Origin: an uncultured Alphaproteobacteria bacterium
GTDB lineage: Bacteria; Pseudomonadota; Alphaproteobacteria; Micavibrionales; Micavibrionaceae
NCBI GenBank assembly: GCA_946481105.1
Contig: CAMLMM010000018.1
Coordinates: forward strand, 1 to 29,500
Length of the DNA: 29,500 nucleotides
Direction: 5' to 3'
Shown here: one piece after another, positions 16,043 to 23,286 of the stretch
Position numbering within the stretch: the stretch's first letter is position 1
How the letters are laid out: each line of letters opens with the position of its first letter
Made by a program: the position numbers and the translations under genes
Notes under the pieces: model-generated
Told to the model about the DNA's origin: nothing
Database searches by the model: none
The model's input: only the letters and a program-made list of their open reading frames with translations

Positions 16043-17024
16043 GTGTGGGTGTAATGGCGGGTGAGCTGCCAAGCATTTTCTGTATGCGTTTGAAGATGCC
16101 ATCGAAAGAATTTTCATCGCAGGTATTTGCGGCGGCCCCGATGAATCGGATATTGGTGTACCACATTTCATCCATTATTTTTTGATTAAGCTGCTGGCGG
16201 GCTGCGGGTAAACTGATGCGGCCCTGCACGTCAAAAACAGCAGGTTTTATAGCCAGACCTTTACTGATTTCCGCATCCATTAATCTTCTGGCGTTATCTT
16301 TTTCAGCCTGCGACCATTCATTGAAAAGGCCATTCCGAAGCTGGGTAATCTCGCTGCACGAAGCCTCAATCGGGTCGTCGACGCCACGGAAGCTGATTGA
16401 GCCATTAATCTGCCTTTTTGTGGCATCGTAATATATGGATGTTAGAGGTCTTTCATAGAGTTGAACGCCGTGGGGCGTAACGAGGGCAATGGCGGGCGCA
16501 GTATTTTTTCCTTCATAATCCTGAAGAAGTTTTCTTGCCCTGTCGGCCATTGCGTGATTGCACATGCCAACGGCCCTAACCGTCATATCGTAATCTGCTT
16601 TTTGCATCTCATCGGCCAGCGCGTTTATGAATTTCTTTCCGGCCTGGGCGAATGTCAGGCGGCCAGTTGGATCGTCAAGGCGGAGAGCAGGGTTCTGCCG
16701 GATAAAAATATCACGGGCGGATTCCAGATAAATTTCTTTCAGGCGTGATTGAAGTGAGGCGCCGTTATCCTCATATGCCAGAAGCGTGCGATCCATATCA
16801 TGGCAGGTTTTTTGATAGGTTGTGACCAGGCCCAGTGTGCCGACCGTGAGGGTGACTTGCTGTCCGGAAACATCTACATGGTTTTGAAGCGGGCGGTGAA
16901 AGGTGACATGCGTGGGTGATATCGTTGCGGCCACATCGGCTTCGGCGGAGGAGGCGAGGCTTGCAGCTTGCGCGAGTGGGGCCTGAACGGCCAATGTAAG
17001 AATAAAGGCATTACGCAATGACAT
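16035..17024 (-). CDS. Exported protein of unknown function made of two tandem copies
   Basis: This 329-residue protein has a signal peptide (1-20, ending LAQA), so it is probably periplasmic. I do not recognise a family, but it shows an internal duplication. Residues about 40-160 and 187-308 align: a VTFHRPL / VQLYERPL start, a Cys (74 / 223), a helical stretch, an NPALRLDDPTGRL / KPAVFDVQGRI segment, a DEM motif (138-140 / 285-287), and a second Cys (155 / 302). Cys spacing is 81 and 79, suggesting one disulfide per copy. The tail is Pro/Thr-rich. An AGGA ribosome binding site precedes ATG 17024. It is placed against the grain between tatD and the MBL hydrolase and overlaps tatD by 8 nt. 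Confidence 0.82.
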   Translation of the reverse strand: MSLRNAFILTLAVQAPLAQAASLASSAEADVAATISPTHVTFHRPLQNHVDVSGQQVTLTVGTLGLVTTYQKTCHDMDRTLLAYEDNGASLQSRLKEIYLESARDIFIRQNPALRLDDPTGRLTFAQAGKKFINALADEMQKADYDMTVRAVGMCNHAMADRARKLLQDYEGKNTAPAIALVTPHGVQLYERPLTSIYYDATKRQINGSISFRGVDDPIEASCSEITQLRNGLFNEWSQAEKDNARRLMDAEISKGLAIKPAVFDVQGRISLPAARQQLNQKIMDEMWYTNIRFIGAAANTCDENSFDGIFKRIQKMLGSSPAITPTPK

Positions 17025-17133
17025 GGGATTGATCCTTATAATTATGAATATGAAAATAACAGCCCTTAAGAAAGAAAGTCAAACTTTATCGCCGGGGCTG
17101 GCTATTTTTGGCGCAATGCCCTAGGTTTCCGCC

Positions 17134-17934
17134 ATGACCAAGTTGACGTTAACTATTCTGGGATGTGGGGATTCTGCGGGTGTACCGCGTATTGGTGGGG
17201 ACTGGGGCGATTGCGACCCGGCTGACCCGCGCAACCGCCGTACCCGGCCCAGCATCATGGTGCAATCGGCCACAACCGCGCTGGTGGTGGATACCGGTCC
17301 TGATTTTAATATACAGCTGACACGTGAAAATATCCGGTCGATTGATGCCGTGCTCTATACGCATGCGCATAGTGATCATGTGATGGGACTGGATGAATTG
17401 CGCATTATTCAGGCACGAAATAAAAAGCGCGTCCCGGTTTATGGTGATGCCGCGACACTTACTGAACTTGAAATGCGCTTTAATTATATTTTTATGCAGA
17501 CATCGGCGTATTACCCGCCCGTGGTGGAACCACATATTCTTGACCAGCAACATTTTGGTCAGCAAATGACCATTGGCGATATCAGTTTTATCCCCTTTGT
17601 ACAGGAACATGGGCCTCATGCAAAATCCCTCGGCTTTCGTTTCGGTGATATCGGTTATTCAACGGACATGATCGATTTGGATGATAAGGCGATTGCGGCG
17701 CTGAAAGGCATTAAAACATGGATTGCCGACTGTGCCGATTTCTCAAACGGCCACGGGACGCTGCATTCCACCCTGCCCAATATTCAGCGGCTCAATGCCT
17801 TGATTGGCGCAGAACAGGTCTATTTGACGCATCTGAAAATGTTTTATGATTACAAAAAAATGGCCGCTTTGCTACCGCTGGGCTATGCCCCTGCGCATGA
17901 TGGGATGAAATTGAATTACAGTTCCAGCGTATAG
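17134..17934 (+). CDS. MBL-fold metallo-hydrolase (PhnP-like)
   Basis: This is a 266-residue beta-lactamase-fold hydrolase, probably a phosphodiesterase acting on cyclic phosphate or nucleotide substrates, in the group of PhnP. The N-terminal LGCGDSAGVPRIGG and CDPADPRNRRTRPS segments are typical of this group. The metal site is in THAHSDHVMGLDELR, with further ligands in EHGPHAKSLG, a DCADFSNGH segment and a C-terminal THLKMFYDY. In many Alphaproteobacteria it follows tatD directly; here the duplicated exported gene lies between them. It overlaps the convergent gene at 17916 by 19 nt. Exact substrate unknown. Confidence 0.92.
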   Translation: MTKLTLTILGCGDSAGVPRIGGDWGDCDPADPRNRRTRPSIMVQSATTALVVDTGPDFNIQLTRENIRSIDAVLYTHAHSDHVMGLDELRIIQARNKKRVPVYGDAATLTELEMRFNYIFMQTSAYYPPVVEPHILDQQHFGQQMTIGDISFIPFVQEHGPHAKSLGFRFGDIGYSTDMIDLDDKAIAALKGIKTWIADCADFSNGHGTLHSTLPNIQRLNALIGAEQVYLTHLKMFYDYKKMAALLPLGYAPAHDGMKLNYSSSV

Positions 17935-18482
17935 CGATCCAGTTCGGGATTTCCTGCATAGGGCAGTTTATAAAATTTGGGTGTGATTTTAAAACGTTCA
18001 TGGATCAACCGCGGGTCGGAATTATCAATTCCTATGGAAGGTCGTGCTTCTTTCAGTGCCTCGCATATATCATGCCCAACTTCAAAGGCTTTATGGGTGG
18101 CAAAAGCTATATTTAACCGTGTCCGGGCAGTAGTCAGTACATTGGTTTCGGGGTAACTGGCCCAAAGTTGCCGGCTAAACCCATCACGCAGAAGCGCAGT
18201 CGGATAGTAAAGAAGGTTATCACAGGGGAATCTGACACGAAGCGATTTGCCGTCCTTTTTCGGTAAAGGCATATCGATATCGACATGGCCGGACTCTGTC
18301 ACATAACTTACAAACGCAACTGCCTTGGTGCTGTCATCATTCCAATGGTTTGATACAATGCCATATTGGTGCTTACCCAGCCGCCCGACTTGCGCCACAG
18401 AATTATCATCAACTGCATATGCTAGGGCTGGAAATAGAGTGACTGCGGCGGCGGTGAATAAATTGCGTACGGAATACGGCAT
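17916..18482 (-). CDS. Exported protein of unknown function, 188 residues
   Basis: I do not recognise a family. A signal peptide (1-23, ending LAYA) is clear, so the mature protein of about 165 residues is probably periplasmic. It looks like a beta-rich first half (QYGIVSNHW, AVAFVSYVTESGHVDIDMPLP) followed by a more helical half. Two cysteines (in RFPCDNL and HDICEAL) may form a disulfide. A GGGAG ribosome binding site lies upstream of ATG 18482. It overlaps the 3' end of the MBL gene by 19 nt tail-to-tail, and is divergent from queA with a 75-nt gap. It shares with the gene at 16035 the export signal and orientation; no sequence similarity is obvious by eye. Confidence 0.75.
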   Translation of the reverse strand: MPYSVRNLFTAAAVTLFPALAYAVDDNSVAQVGRLGKHQYGIVSNHWNDDSTKAVAFVSYVTESGHVDIDMPLPKKDGKSLRVRFPCDNLLYYPTALLRDGFSRQLWASYPETNVLTTARTRLNIAFATHKAFEVGHDICEALKEARPSIGIDNSDPRLIHERFKITPKFYKLPYAGNPELDRYTLEL

Positions 18483-18557
18483 TTTTTAATGACTCCCTGA
18501 AGTTTTTTATATATTTAAAACTCATAGTACATATCTAACTTTTTTAGACAAGAGTCG

Positions 18558-19595
18558 ATGCGAGTCAGTGATTTTGATTTTGAACTCCCCGAAGAACGGA
18601 TAGCCCTGCGCCCCGTATCGCCGCGTCATGCTGCGCGGCAACTGGTTGTGCAGGATGGCGCGTTGACCGATAGTACAGTGTGGGATTTTCCTGACCGCCT
18701 GACGGACAAAGATCTGATAGTTTTTAACGACACGCGTGTTATCCCATCTTACCTGTTCGCGCGCCGTGGCGACATGCAGACCGAAGTCAATCTGCATAAA
18801 CGTATGTCGCCTGTTGAATGGCTGGCCTTTGCCAAGAAAACCAAACGCTTGCATGAAGGTGATACTCTTATATTCGGTGAGGGCAAGTTAAATGCCACGA
18901 TTGAGGAGATTCATGAGGGCGGCGAAATTCGCCTGAAATTCGATGTCGCGCCGGGGCAGCTGGAGCCATTGCTGGCCGAAATCGGTATGATGCCACTCCC
19001 CCCGTATATCGCGTCAAAACGCGCCGTGGATGAACAGGATGAAGCAGATTACCAGACCATGTTCGCGCAACGCGAAGGGGCGGTGGCCGCGCCGACAGCA
19101 TCACTTCATTTTACTGATGATTTAATGGCGAAAATTTTCGCACGCGGCATCAATACCGCACGTGTGACTCTTCATGTCGGCGCGGGCACATTCCTGCCCG
19201 TGAAGGTCGATGATACCGCCGATCATAAAATGCATGCCGAATGGGGCGAGGTGAGCGCTGATGTTGCCGCTCTCATTAATCAAACACATGAAAATGGCGG
19301 GCGTGTGCTGGCGGTCGGAACGACAGTGCTGCGTATTCTTGAATCCGCAGCTGATGCGCACGGTCAGACGCATGAATTCGCGGGCGATACATCCATTTTT
19401 ATTACGCCGGGATATAAATTCCGCTGCGTGGATATGCTGATGACCAATTTCCACCTGCCAAAATCGACGCTGTTTATGCTGGTCTGTGCTTTTGCAGGGA
19501 CGGACGCCATGAAAAAGGCCTATGCCCACGCGATCTCCGAAGACTACAGGTTCTATTCCTATGGCGATTCCGGGCTCTTATATCGAAATTATTGA
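18558..19595 (+). CDS. queA: S-adenosylmethionine:tRNA ribosyltransferase-isomerase
   Basis: This 345-residue cytosolic enzyme transfers and isomerises the ribosyl group of SAM onto preQ1 in tRNA, making epoxyqueuosine. Family motifs are complete: the MRVSDFDFELPEERIALRP N-terminus, FNDTRVIPSYLFARR, PLPPYI, RVTLHVGAGTFLPVK, GTTVLRILES, and FITPGYKFRCVDMLMTNFHLPKSTLFMLVCAF, here given only as its FITPGY and NFHLPKSTL parts. The last residues, YSYGDSGLLYRN, are the usual ending. tgt, a common neighbour, is not downstream. The stop codon overlaps a -35-like TTGACA of the next unit. A weak AAGAG ribosome binding site precedes the start. Confidence 0.97.
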   Translation: MRVSDFDFELPEERIALRPVSPRHAARQLVVQDGALTDSTVWDFPDRLTDKDLIVFNDTRVIPSYLFARRGDMQTEVNLHKRMSPVEWLAFAKKTKRLHEGDTLIFGEGKLNATIEEIHEGGEIRLKFDVAPGQLEPLLAEIGMMPLPPYIASKRAVDEQDEADYQTMFAQREGAVAAPTASLHFTDDLMAKIFARGINTARVTLHVGAGTFLPVKVDDTADHKMHAEWGEVSADVAALINQTHENGGRVLAVGTTVLRILESAADAHGQTHEFAGDTSIFITPGYKFRCVDMLMTNFHLPKSTLFMLVCAFAGTDAMKKAYAHAISEDYRFYSYGDSGLLYRNY

Positions 19596-19620
19596 CATAA
19601 TTATAGGAAATTGTTAGAAG
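19592..19620 (+). promoter_or_regulatory. Putative sigma70-type promoter of the paralogous pair
   Basis: A perfect -35 hexamer TTGACA (19592-19597) overlaps the queA stop codon. A 17-bp spacer leads to TAGAAG (19615-19620, 4 of 6). Transcription would start near 19627, giving a leader of about 20 nt with an AAGGGAG ribosome binding site before ATG 19647. Confidence 0.5.
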
Positions 19621-19646
19621 CATAAAACTCAGAAAAGGGAGTTAGC

Positions 19647-20066
19647 ATGTCTCTACAATCAGAATTTGATGCTGAAGGCTTTTTATGCGCGCTGGCTATT
19701 GCCCAAACCATGGAAGAAACTGGTGTTGCACGACTTCTTAACTCTGCATTGGCTGCAGCAAGCAAGCCATTTTTGAGTGCCTCCACAGAGAATAAAGTCT
19801 ACCTGCTTGAACGGGCGGTTGCTATAGCGACAGGCCAACGCGATGAAAATAAGGGGAATACTTTATTTTCACCCTCCGTACAAAAATTTATCCTGGATAA
19901 TTATGAACTCGCCTGCGGGGAGGCAATAAACCCATCGCACCCCGATAAAGAACTGGCGGGTCGGTTAAAGAAGTTGGGTGATACGCTTAAAAGAACATAT
20001 AACACGACTTTGTACGATATTGATAAAGCGTACCAGTTCGTGGCAAGCCATTATCCGCTTCCCTAG
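19647..20066 (+). CDS. Uncharacterised helical protein, first of a paralogous pair
   Basis: This is a 139-residue cytosolic protein with no signal peptide, membrane segment or family I can name. It is almost wholly helical and Ala-rich. Residues about 10-125 align with residues 85-190 of the next gene product: EGF (10-12), Gly26, an ALAAA stretch (34-38), DE at 66-67 with Gly70, PSVQKFI (76-82), Cys90, and LKRTYNTTL (114-122). A good AAGGGAG ribosome binding site and a perfect -35 hexamer upstream show it is a real, separately expressed gene. The second gene starts 27 nt after its stop. Function unknown; a small-molecule or protein-binding helical bundle is possible. Confidence 0.78.
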   Translation: MSLQSEFDAEGFLCALAIAQTMEETGVARLLNSALAAASKPFLSASTENKVYLLERAVAIATGQRDENKGNTLFSPSVQKFILDNYELACGEAINPSHPDKELAGRLKKLGDTLKRTYNTTLYDIDKAYQFVASHYPLP

Positions 20067-20093
20067 AATAATTTTTGTTAAACGGAGAAAAAT

Positions 20094-20699
20094 ATGATCT
20101 TACAGGCAAACACTCAGGAAGCATTGAAATCTGATCCAAAGCAGGAATTCATTCAGATGGTGAACGATCTTGTAGCCCTGTCTGACTCTTGGAATTTGGG
20201 GCTTGAGCAGGGAGATGCATTCTTCCAGGCAGCGGATAAGGTTGATTTTTCAACGGTAACCTTGCATCTGAAACGGCTTACTGCAAAAGCCAATGACAAA
20301 GATGGTGACGAGTTGATGGTGTATATTGCTGCTCGTGCCGAGCAGGAAGGATTCAAAGGCTATGTGCTGGCAGCTGATTTCTTTGCTGCCGTGGGACGGG
20401 ATGTTTCGGCAGCTGCCTATCTTGCAGGGGCTGAGTCTCTATACAGGGTAAACCCGTTGGTAAGTACTCTTGCGCATGTTGTTACTGCAGGGCGTCTTGA
20501 TGAAGAGGGGCATGAATGCTCGACGTGCTACCCGACACCGGTTCAGGCATCGATTATGCGCTGTTTTAATATATGTGTTGGGATGGCCAAAGAACTGCCA
20601 GAACTAAGCCAGCCCCTGGAAAATCTGCACCGGATTTTAAGGGATACGTATGATACCGATTTGGTGGCGTTATCCATTCCATCCCCCGCACATAACTGA
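20094..20699 (+). CDS. Uncharacterised helical protein, second of a paralogous pair
   Basis: This 201-residue cytosolic protein has an N-terminal helical part (1-83) not present in its neighbour, followed by a 106-residue region related to it: EGF (85-87), Gly101, a YLAGA stretch (109-113), DE at 136-137 with Gly139, PTPVQASI (147-154), Cys161, and LRDTYDTDL (182-190). It also has a cysteine group (Cys142, 145, 157, 161) that the neighbour mostly lacks and that could bind a metal. A CGGAG ribosome binding site precedes the start. A strong intrinsic terminator follows at 20706. No known family is recognised. The pair appears to be a two-gene operon born by duplication. Confidence 0.78.
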   Translation: MILQANTQEALKSDPKQEFIQMVNDLVALSDSWNLGLEQGDAFFQAADKVDFSTVTLHLKRLTAKANDKDGDELMVYIAARAEQEGFKGYVLAADFFAAVGRDVSAAAYLAGAESLYRVNPLVSTLAHVVTAGRLDEEGHECSTCYPTPVQASIMRCFNICVGMAKELPELSQPLENLHRILRDTYDTDLVALSIPSPAHN

Positions 20700-20705
20700 T
20701 CAATC

Positions 20706-20731
20706 AAAGGCCCGAGAAATCGGGCTTTTTT
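20706..20731 (+). terminator. Intrinsic terminator of the paralogous pair
   Basis: GCCCGA (20710-20715) pairs with TCGGGC (20720-20725) around a GAAA tetraloop, extended by A-T pairs, and is followed by six T (20726-20731). It lies 6 nt after the stop at 20699. Confidence 0.9.
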
Positions 20732-20746
20732 ACACTTCTTATAAAA

Positions 20747-20774
20747 AATGCATATCAGCATTGCATTAAATGCA
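20747..20774. promoter_or_regulatory. Overlapping inverted repeats upstream of amt
   Basis: Two dyads lie 55-80 nt before the amt start: AATGC-N6-GCATT (20747-20762) and the 13-bp TGCATT-A-AATGCA (20762-20774). They share the TGCAT half-site theme. They resemble regulator operators in general; the second is loosely like an NtrC half-site pair, but no sigma54 -24/-12 promoter was found. Confidence 0.4.
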
Positions 20775-20828
20775 TGTCTCTGTTAGCGTCTGCAGCATAA
20801 ATTAACATTATGCCGTGGAGGATTTAAA

Positions 20829-22058
20829 ATGAACGGAGCGGATACCGCGTGGATGCTGGTGGCAACGGCCCTGGTGCTGTTGATGACACCAGGGGTTGCT
20901 TTCTTTTATGGGGGGATGGTTCCCATCCGCAGCGTGATTTCAACCAAGCTGCAAAGCTTTGCCAGTATGGGTTTTGTGACTCTGCTCTGGGCTGTGTGTG
21001 GCTACTCGCTGGTGTTCTCCGGCGATAATGGCGGTATCATCGGCAATCTCGATTACTTCCTGTTGTCAGGCGTAGGGATGGAACCGAACCCGTCTTACGG
21101 TTCGACGATTCCGCATGTGCTGTTCATGCTGTTTCAGGCGACATTCGCGATTATCACCCCGGCGCTGATTACCGGGGCCGTGGCGGAACGTGTGCGTTTT
21201 AAGGCGTGGCTGTTTATCATGTGCCTGTGGTCATTGGCGGTTTATGTGCCGGTGGCGCATTGGGTCTGGGGACCGAATGGCTGGATTCTCAGCATGGGCG
21301 GCCTTGATTTTGCCGGTGGCATGGTCGTGCATATGACGTCGGGTTATGCGGCGCTTGTGGCGGCGGTATTTCTTGGCAATCGCAAAAGTTTCAAGCCGGA
21401 AGAGGGCAGCAACAACTTCTCGGCATTGCTGGTTCTTCTGGGTGGTACGATGTTGTGGTTCGGCTGGATCGGTTTTAACGCCGGGTCCGCGCTGGCGGCC
21501 AACGGACTTGCGGCGCATGCGGCGGGCACGACTATTCTGGCGGCGGCCGCGGCCATGTCCACCTGGATGATCTGCGACTGGACCGTGCAGGGTCGTCCGA
21601 CTGCGATTGGTGCGGCTGTCGGCGCGGTGGCCGGTTTAGTTGCCATTACCCCGGCAGCCGGATTTGTTTCACTGCAATCGGCGATGCTAATTGGCGTGAT
21701 TACGTCTGTCATCTGCCACACCGCGTCACGCGTTGTGAAGAAACGCCTGAAAACGGATGATACGGTCGATGTATTCGCCTGTCATGGTGTGGGCGGGACG
21801 GTCGGTTGCATCCTGACGGCGATATTCGCGTCGAAGGCAATCAACCCGGCTGGTCTGGATGGCCTGCTGTACGGTGAAACCAAGCTGTTCATGGCCAATG
21901 TGATTGGCGCTGCGGCGGTGATCGTCTACACGATGATCATGACTTATGCCGTGTTCAAGCTTGTCGGTTTCTTTATGCCGGTGCGTGTCACCGAGGATGA
22001 AGAAAGATCAGGGCTGGATGTCACCCAGCACGGCGAGAAAGCTTTTATCCTGAGATAA
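20829..22058 (+). CDS. amt: Ammonium transporter (Amt/MEP/Rh family)
   Basis: This is a 409-residue inner-membrane channel for ammonium with 11 expected helices. The N-terminus has no cleavable signal peptide (ADTAWMLVATALVLLMTPG). Family motifs are present: GVAFFYGGM, the PHVLFMLFQ and TPALITGA segments, YVPVAHWVW, DFAGGMVVHMTSG with the first pore histidine, LGGTMLWFGWIGFNAGS, and DVFACHGVGGTVG with the second pore histidine. A GGAGG ribosome binding site lies upstream. The gene stands alone between a terminator and a bidirectional terminator. The usual partner glnK (PII) is not adjacent on either side, so control by PII, if any, is from elsewhere. Confidence 0.97.
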   Translation: MNGADTAWMLVATALVLLMTPGVAFFYGGMVPIRSVISTKLQSFASMGFVTLLWAVCGYSLVFSGDNGGIIGNLDYFLLSGVGMEPNPSYGSTIPHVLFMLFQATFAIITPALITGAVAERVRFKAWLFIMCLWSLAVYVPVAHWVWGPNGWILSMGGLDFAGGMVVHMTSGYAALVAAVFLGNRKSFKPEEGSNNFSALLVLLGGTMLWFGWIGFNAGSALAANGLAAHAAGTTILAAAAAMSTWMICDWTVQGRPTAIGAAVGAVAGLVAITPAAGFVSLQSAMLIGVITSVICHTASRVVKKRLKTDDTVDVFACHGVGGTVGCILTAIFASKAINPAGLDGLLYGETKLFMANVIGAAAVIVYTMIMTYAVFKLVGFFMPVRVTEDEERSGLDVTQHGEKAFILR

Positions 22059-22065
22059 AAAAAAG

Positions 22066-22090
22066 AAGCCCCCGAAATCGGGGGCTTTTT
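22066..22090. terminator. Bidirectional intrinsic terminator between amt and the minus-strand gene
   Basis: The arm AAGCCCCCG (22066-22074) pairs with CGGGGGCTT (22079-22087) around the AAAT loop, with T-runs on both strands (TTTTT at 22086-22090 on plus; an A-run at 22057-22064 on plus that reads as T-run on minus). It serves amt and the convergent gene at 22103. Confidence 0.93.
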
Positions 22091-22102
22091 ATTTAATGAA
22101 TA

Positions 22103-22417
22103 TTAAAGGACATATTCTGGATGATATTCAGTTCTTTGCCCGGTTGGTGTGCGGCTGTAAAGAACAAGGCTTGCATGATTGGCGGCAACGCCCATGGCAG
22201 CGCAGAATTCCTTCCCGAGGGAAGTTACACCATTTTTATCGGCTAAAAGTTTGTCCTGCAGATTATCGGCCGTAACTTTGCCCGCAAATTTTCTGCCCAG
22301 GCCAGCGCCTTCGGCCATGCTGTCGGCAATATGGCTTGCCAGAGCAGGGGTTTTTTTGTCGGATAAATAAACCGGAGGCTGTGCAAAAACATCGTCTTCA
22401 AAAAGGTAATGAGTCAT
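22103..22417 (-). CDS. Uncharacterised small protein, 104 residues
   Basis: I do not recognise this protein. It is cytosolic in appearance, with an acidic N-terminus (THYLFEDDVF), an Ala/Gly-rich helical middle (SHIADSMAEGAGLG) and a C-terminal part with GKEFCAAMGVAANHASLVLY and one Cys. An AGGAG ribosome binding site is 7 nt before ATG 22417, which supports it as a real gene, as does the shared terminator after its stop. It is divergent from the lipoprotein gene at 22544, with a 126-nt gap rich in A/T. No functional prediction is offered. Confidence 0.7.
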   Translation of the reverse strand: MTHYLFEDDVFAQPPVYLSDKKTPALASHIADSMAEGAGLGRKFAGKVTADNLQDKLLADKNGVTSLGKEFCAAMGVAANHASLVLYSRTPTGQRTEYHPEYVL

Positions 22418-22543
22418 TTTTTTCTCCTTGCGATGGCGCTACAATATATAAATATTATGGGAAACACAAGAAAAAAAGTCAGCTTCTTGTAATATTGCCG
22501 TATCGGTTTAAAATGCAATGGAATCATGTCTATAGGATTTCCC

Positions 22544-23275
22544 ATGCCCATTGCCAGCCGTTATTTCCTGATCGCCGCATCAGTTTTTACCTTGAATGCC
22601 TGCTCATCCATTACCGAAGGGGATCAGCAGCATATTAAATTTACGGCCAAAGGCGCAGAAGATGTACGCTGCATCGTCACTATCGGTGAGGATGAGTATA
22701 AATACCAAGTTTACCCGCCACAGAAAATCTGGATCAATAAATCCCATGATAATATGTACCTGGACTGCGAAGCGCAGGGTAATCGTCGAGTTCATAAAAA
22801 GGTTGAATCTGTCGTTGCCGCGACGACATTTGGCAATGTCCTGAATGGGGGGCTGGGGCTGCTGCCGGATGCCGAACTGGGGGCTATGTTCAAATATCCG
22901 GAACGCATTGATGTGGATTTTACAGGCGTGTTCCCTCAGGAACAGCCGCTGCCGCCCTACGAAAATGCCGATGCGCTGAGTGCGGACACAAGCGACCGCG
23001 TCGAATCCTATGATCATGAATCGCCCGTTCTGTCAGGCGACAGAATGGAAGCCACCAAGCATCGTATGGCTTATATCGCCGCCGAACAGGAAGAAGCCGA
23101 AGCGCAGGCCCGTGAGGAAGAGCGCAATGCCCGCCGCGATGCGGTTGAGGGTGGTTTCTATGGCGATAAAGGAAAACCGGCAAAGGCAGCGCCAGAAGCC
23201 AGTGATGACGAAGAACCTGTCACTAATGTGCAGCCATCTTCCGGCCCGCTTTTCCCGACGACGACATCATTCTAG
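22544..23275 (+). CDS. Lipoprotein of unknown function
   Basis: This 243-residue protein starts with a lipoprotein signal: MPIASRYFLIAAS, then lipobox LNAC (Cys20). The ATG at 22544 has TAGGA upstream and is preferred to the in-frame ATG at 22526. The mature part has a beta-rich domain (about 25-125: DVRCIVTIGEDEYKYQVYPP, then a second Cys in YLDCEAQG), resembling small PEGA-like lipoprotein domains with paired cysteines, a short hydrophobic Gly-rich patch (FGNVLNGGLGLLPDAELGAM), and from about 165 an acidic Ala/Glu-rich coiled coil with a low-complexity tail. The mur-ligase gene begins 11 nt after its stop, so they are likely co-transcribed. Confidence 0.8.
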   Translation: MPIASRYFLIAASVFTLNACSSITEGDQQHIKFTAKGAEDVRCIVTIGEDEYKYQVYPPQKIWINKSHDNMYLDCEAQGNRRVHKKVESVVAATTFGNVLNGGLGLLPDAELGAMFKYPERIDVDFTGVFPQEQPLPPYENADALSADTSDRVESYDHESPVLSGDRMEATKHRMAYIAAEQEEAEAQAREEERNARRDAVEGGFYGDKGKPAKAAPEASDDEEPVTNVQPSSGPLFPTTTSF

Positions 23276-23286
23276 GTAACAAAAAC

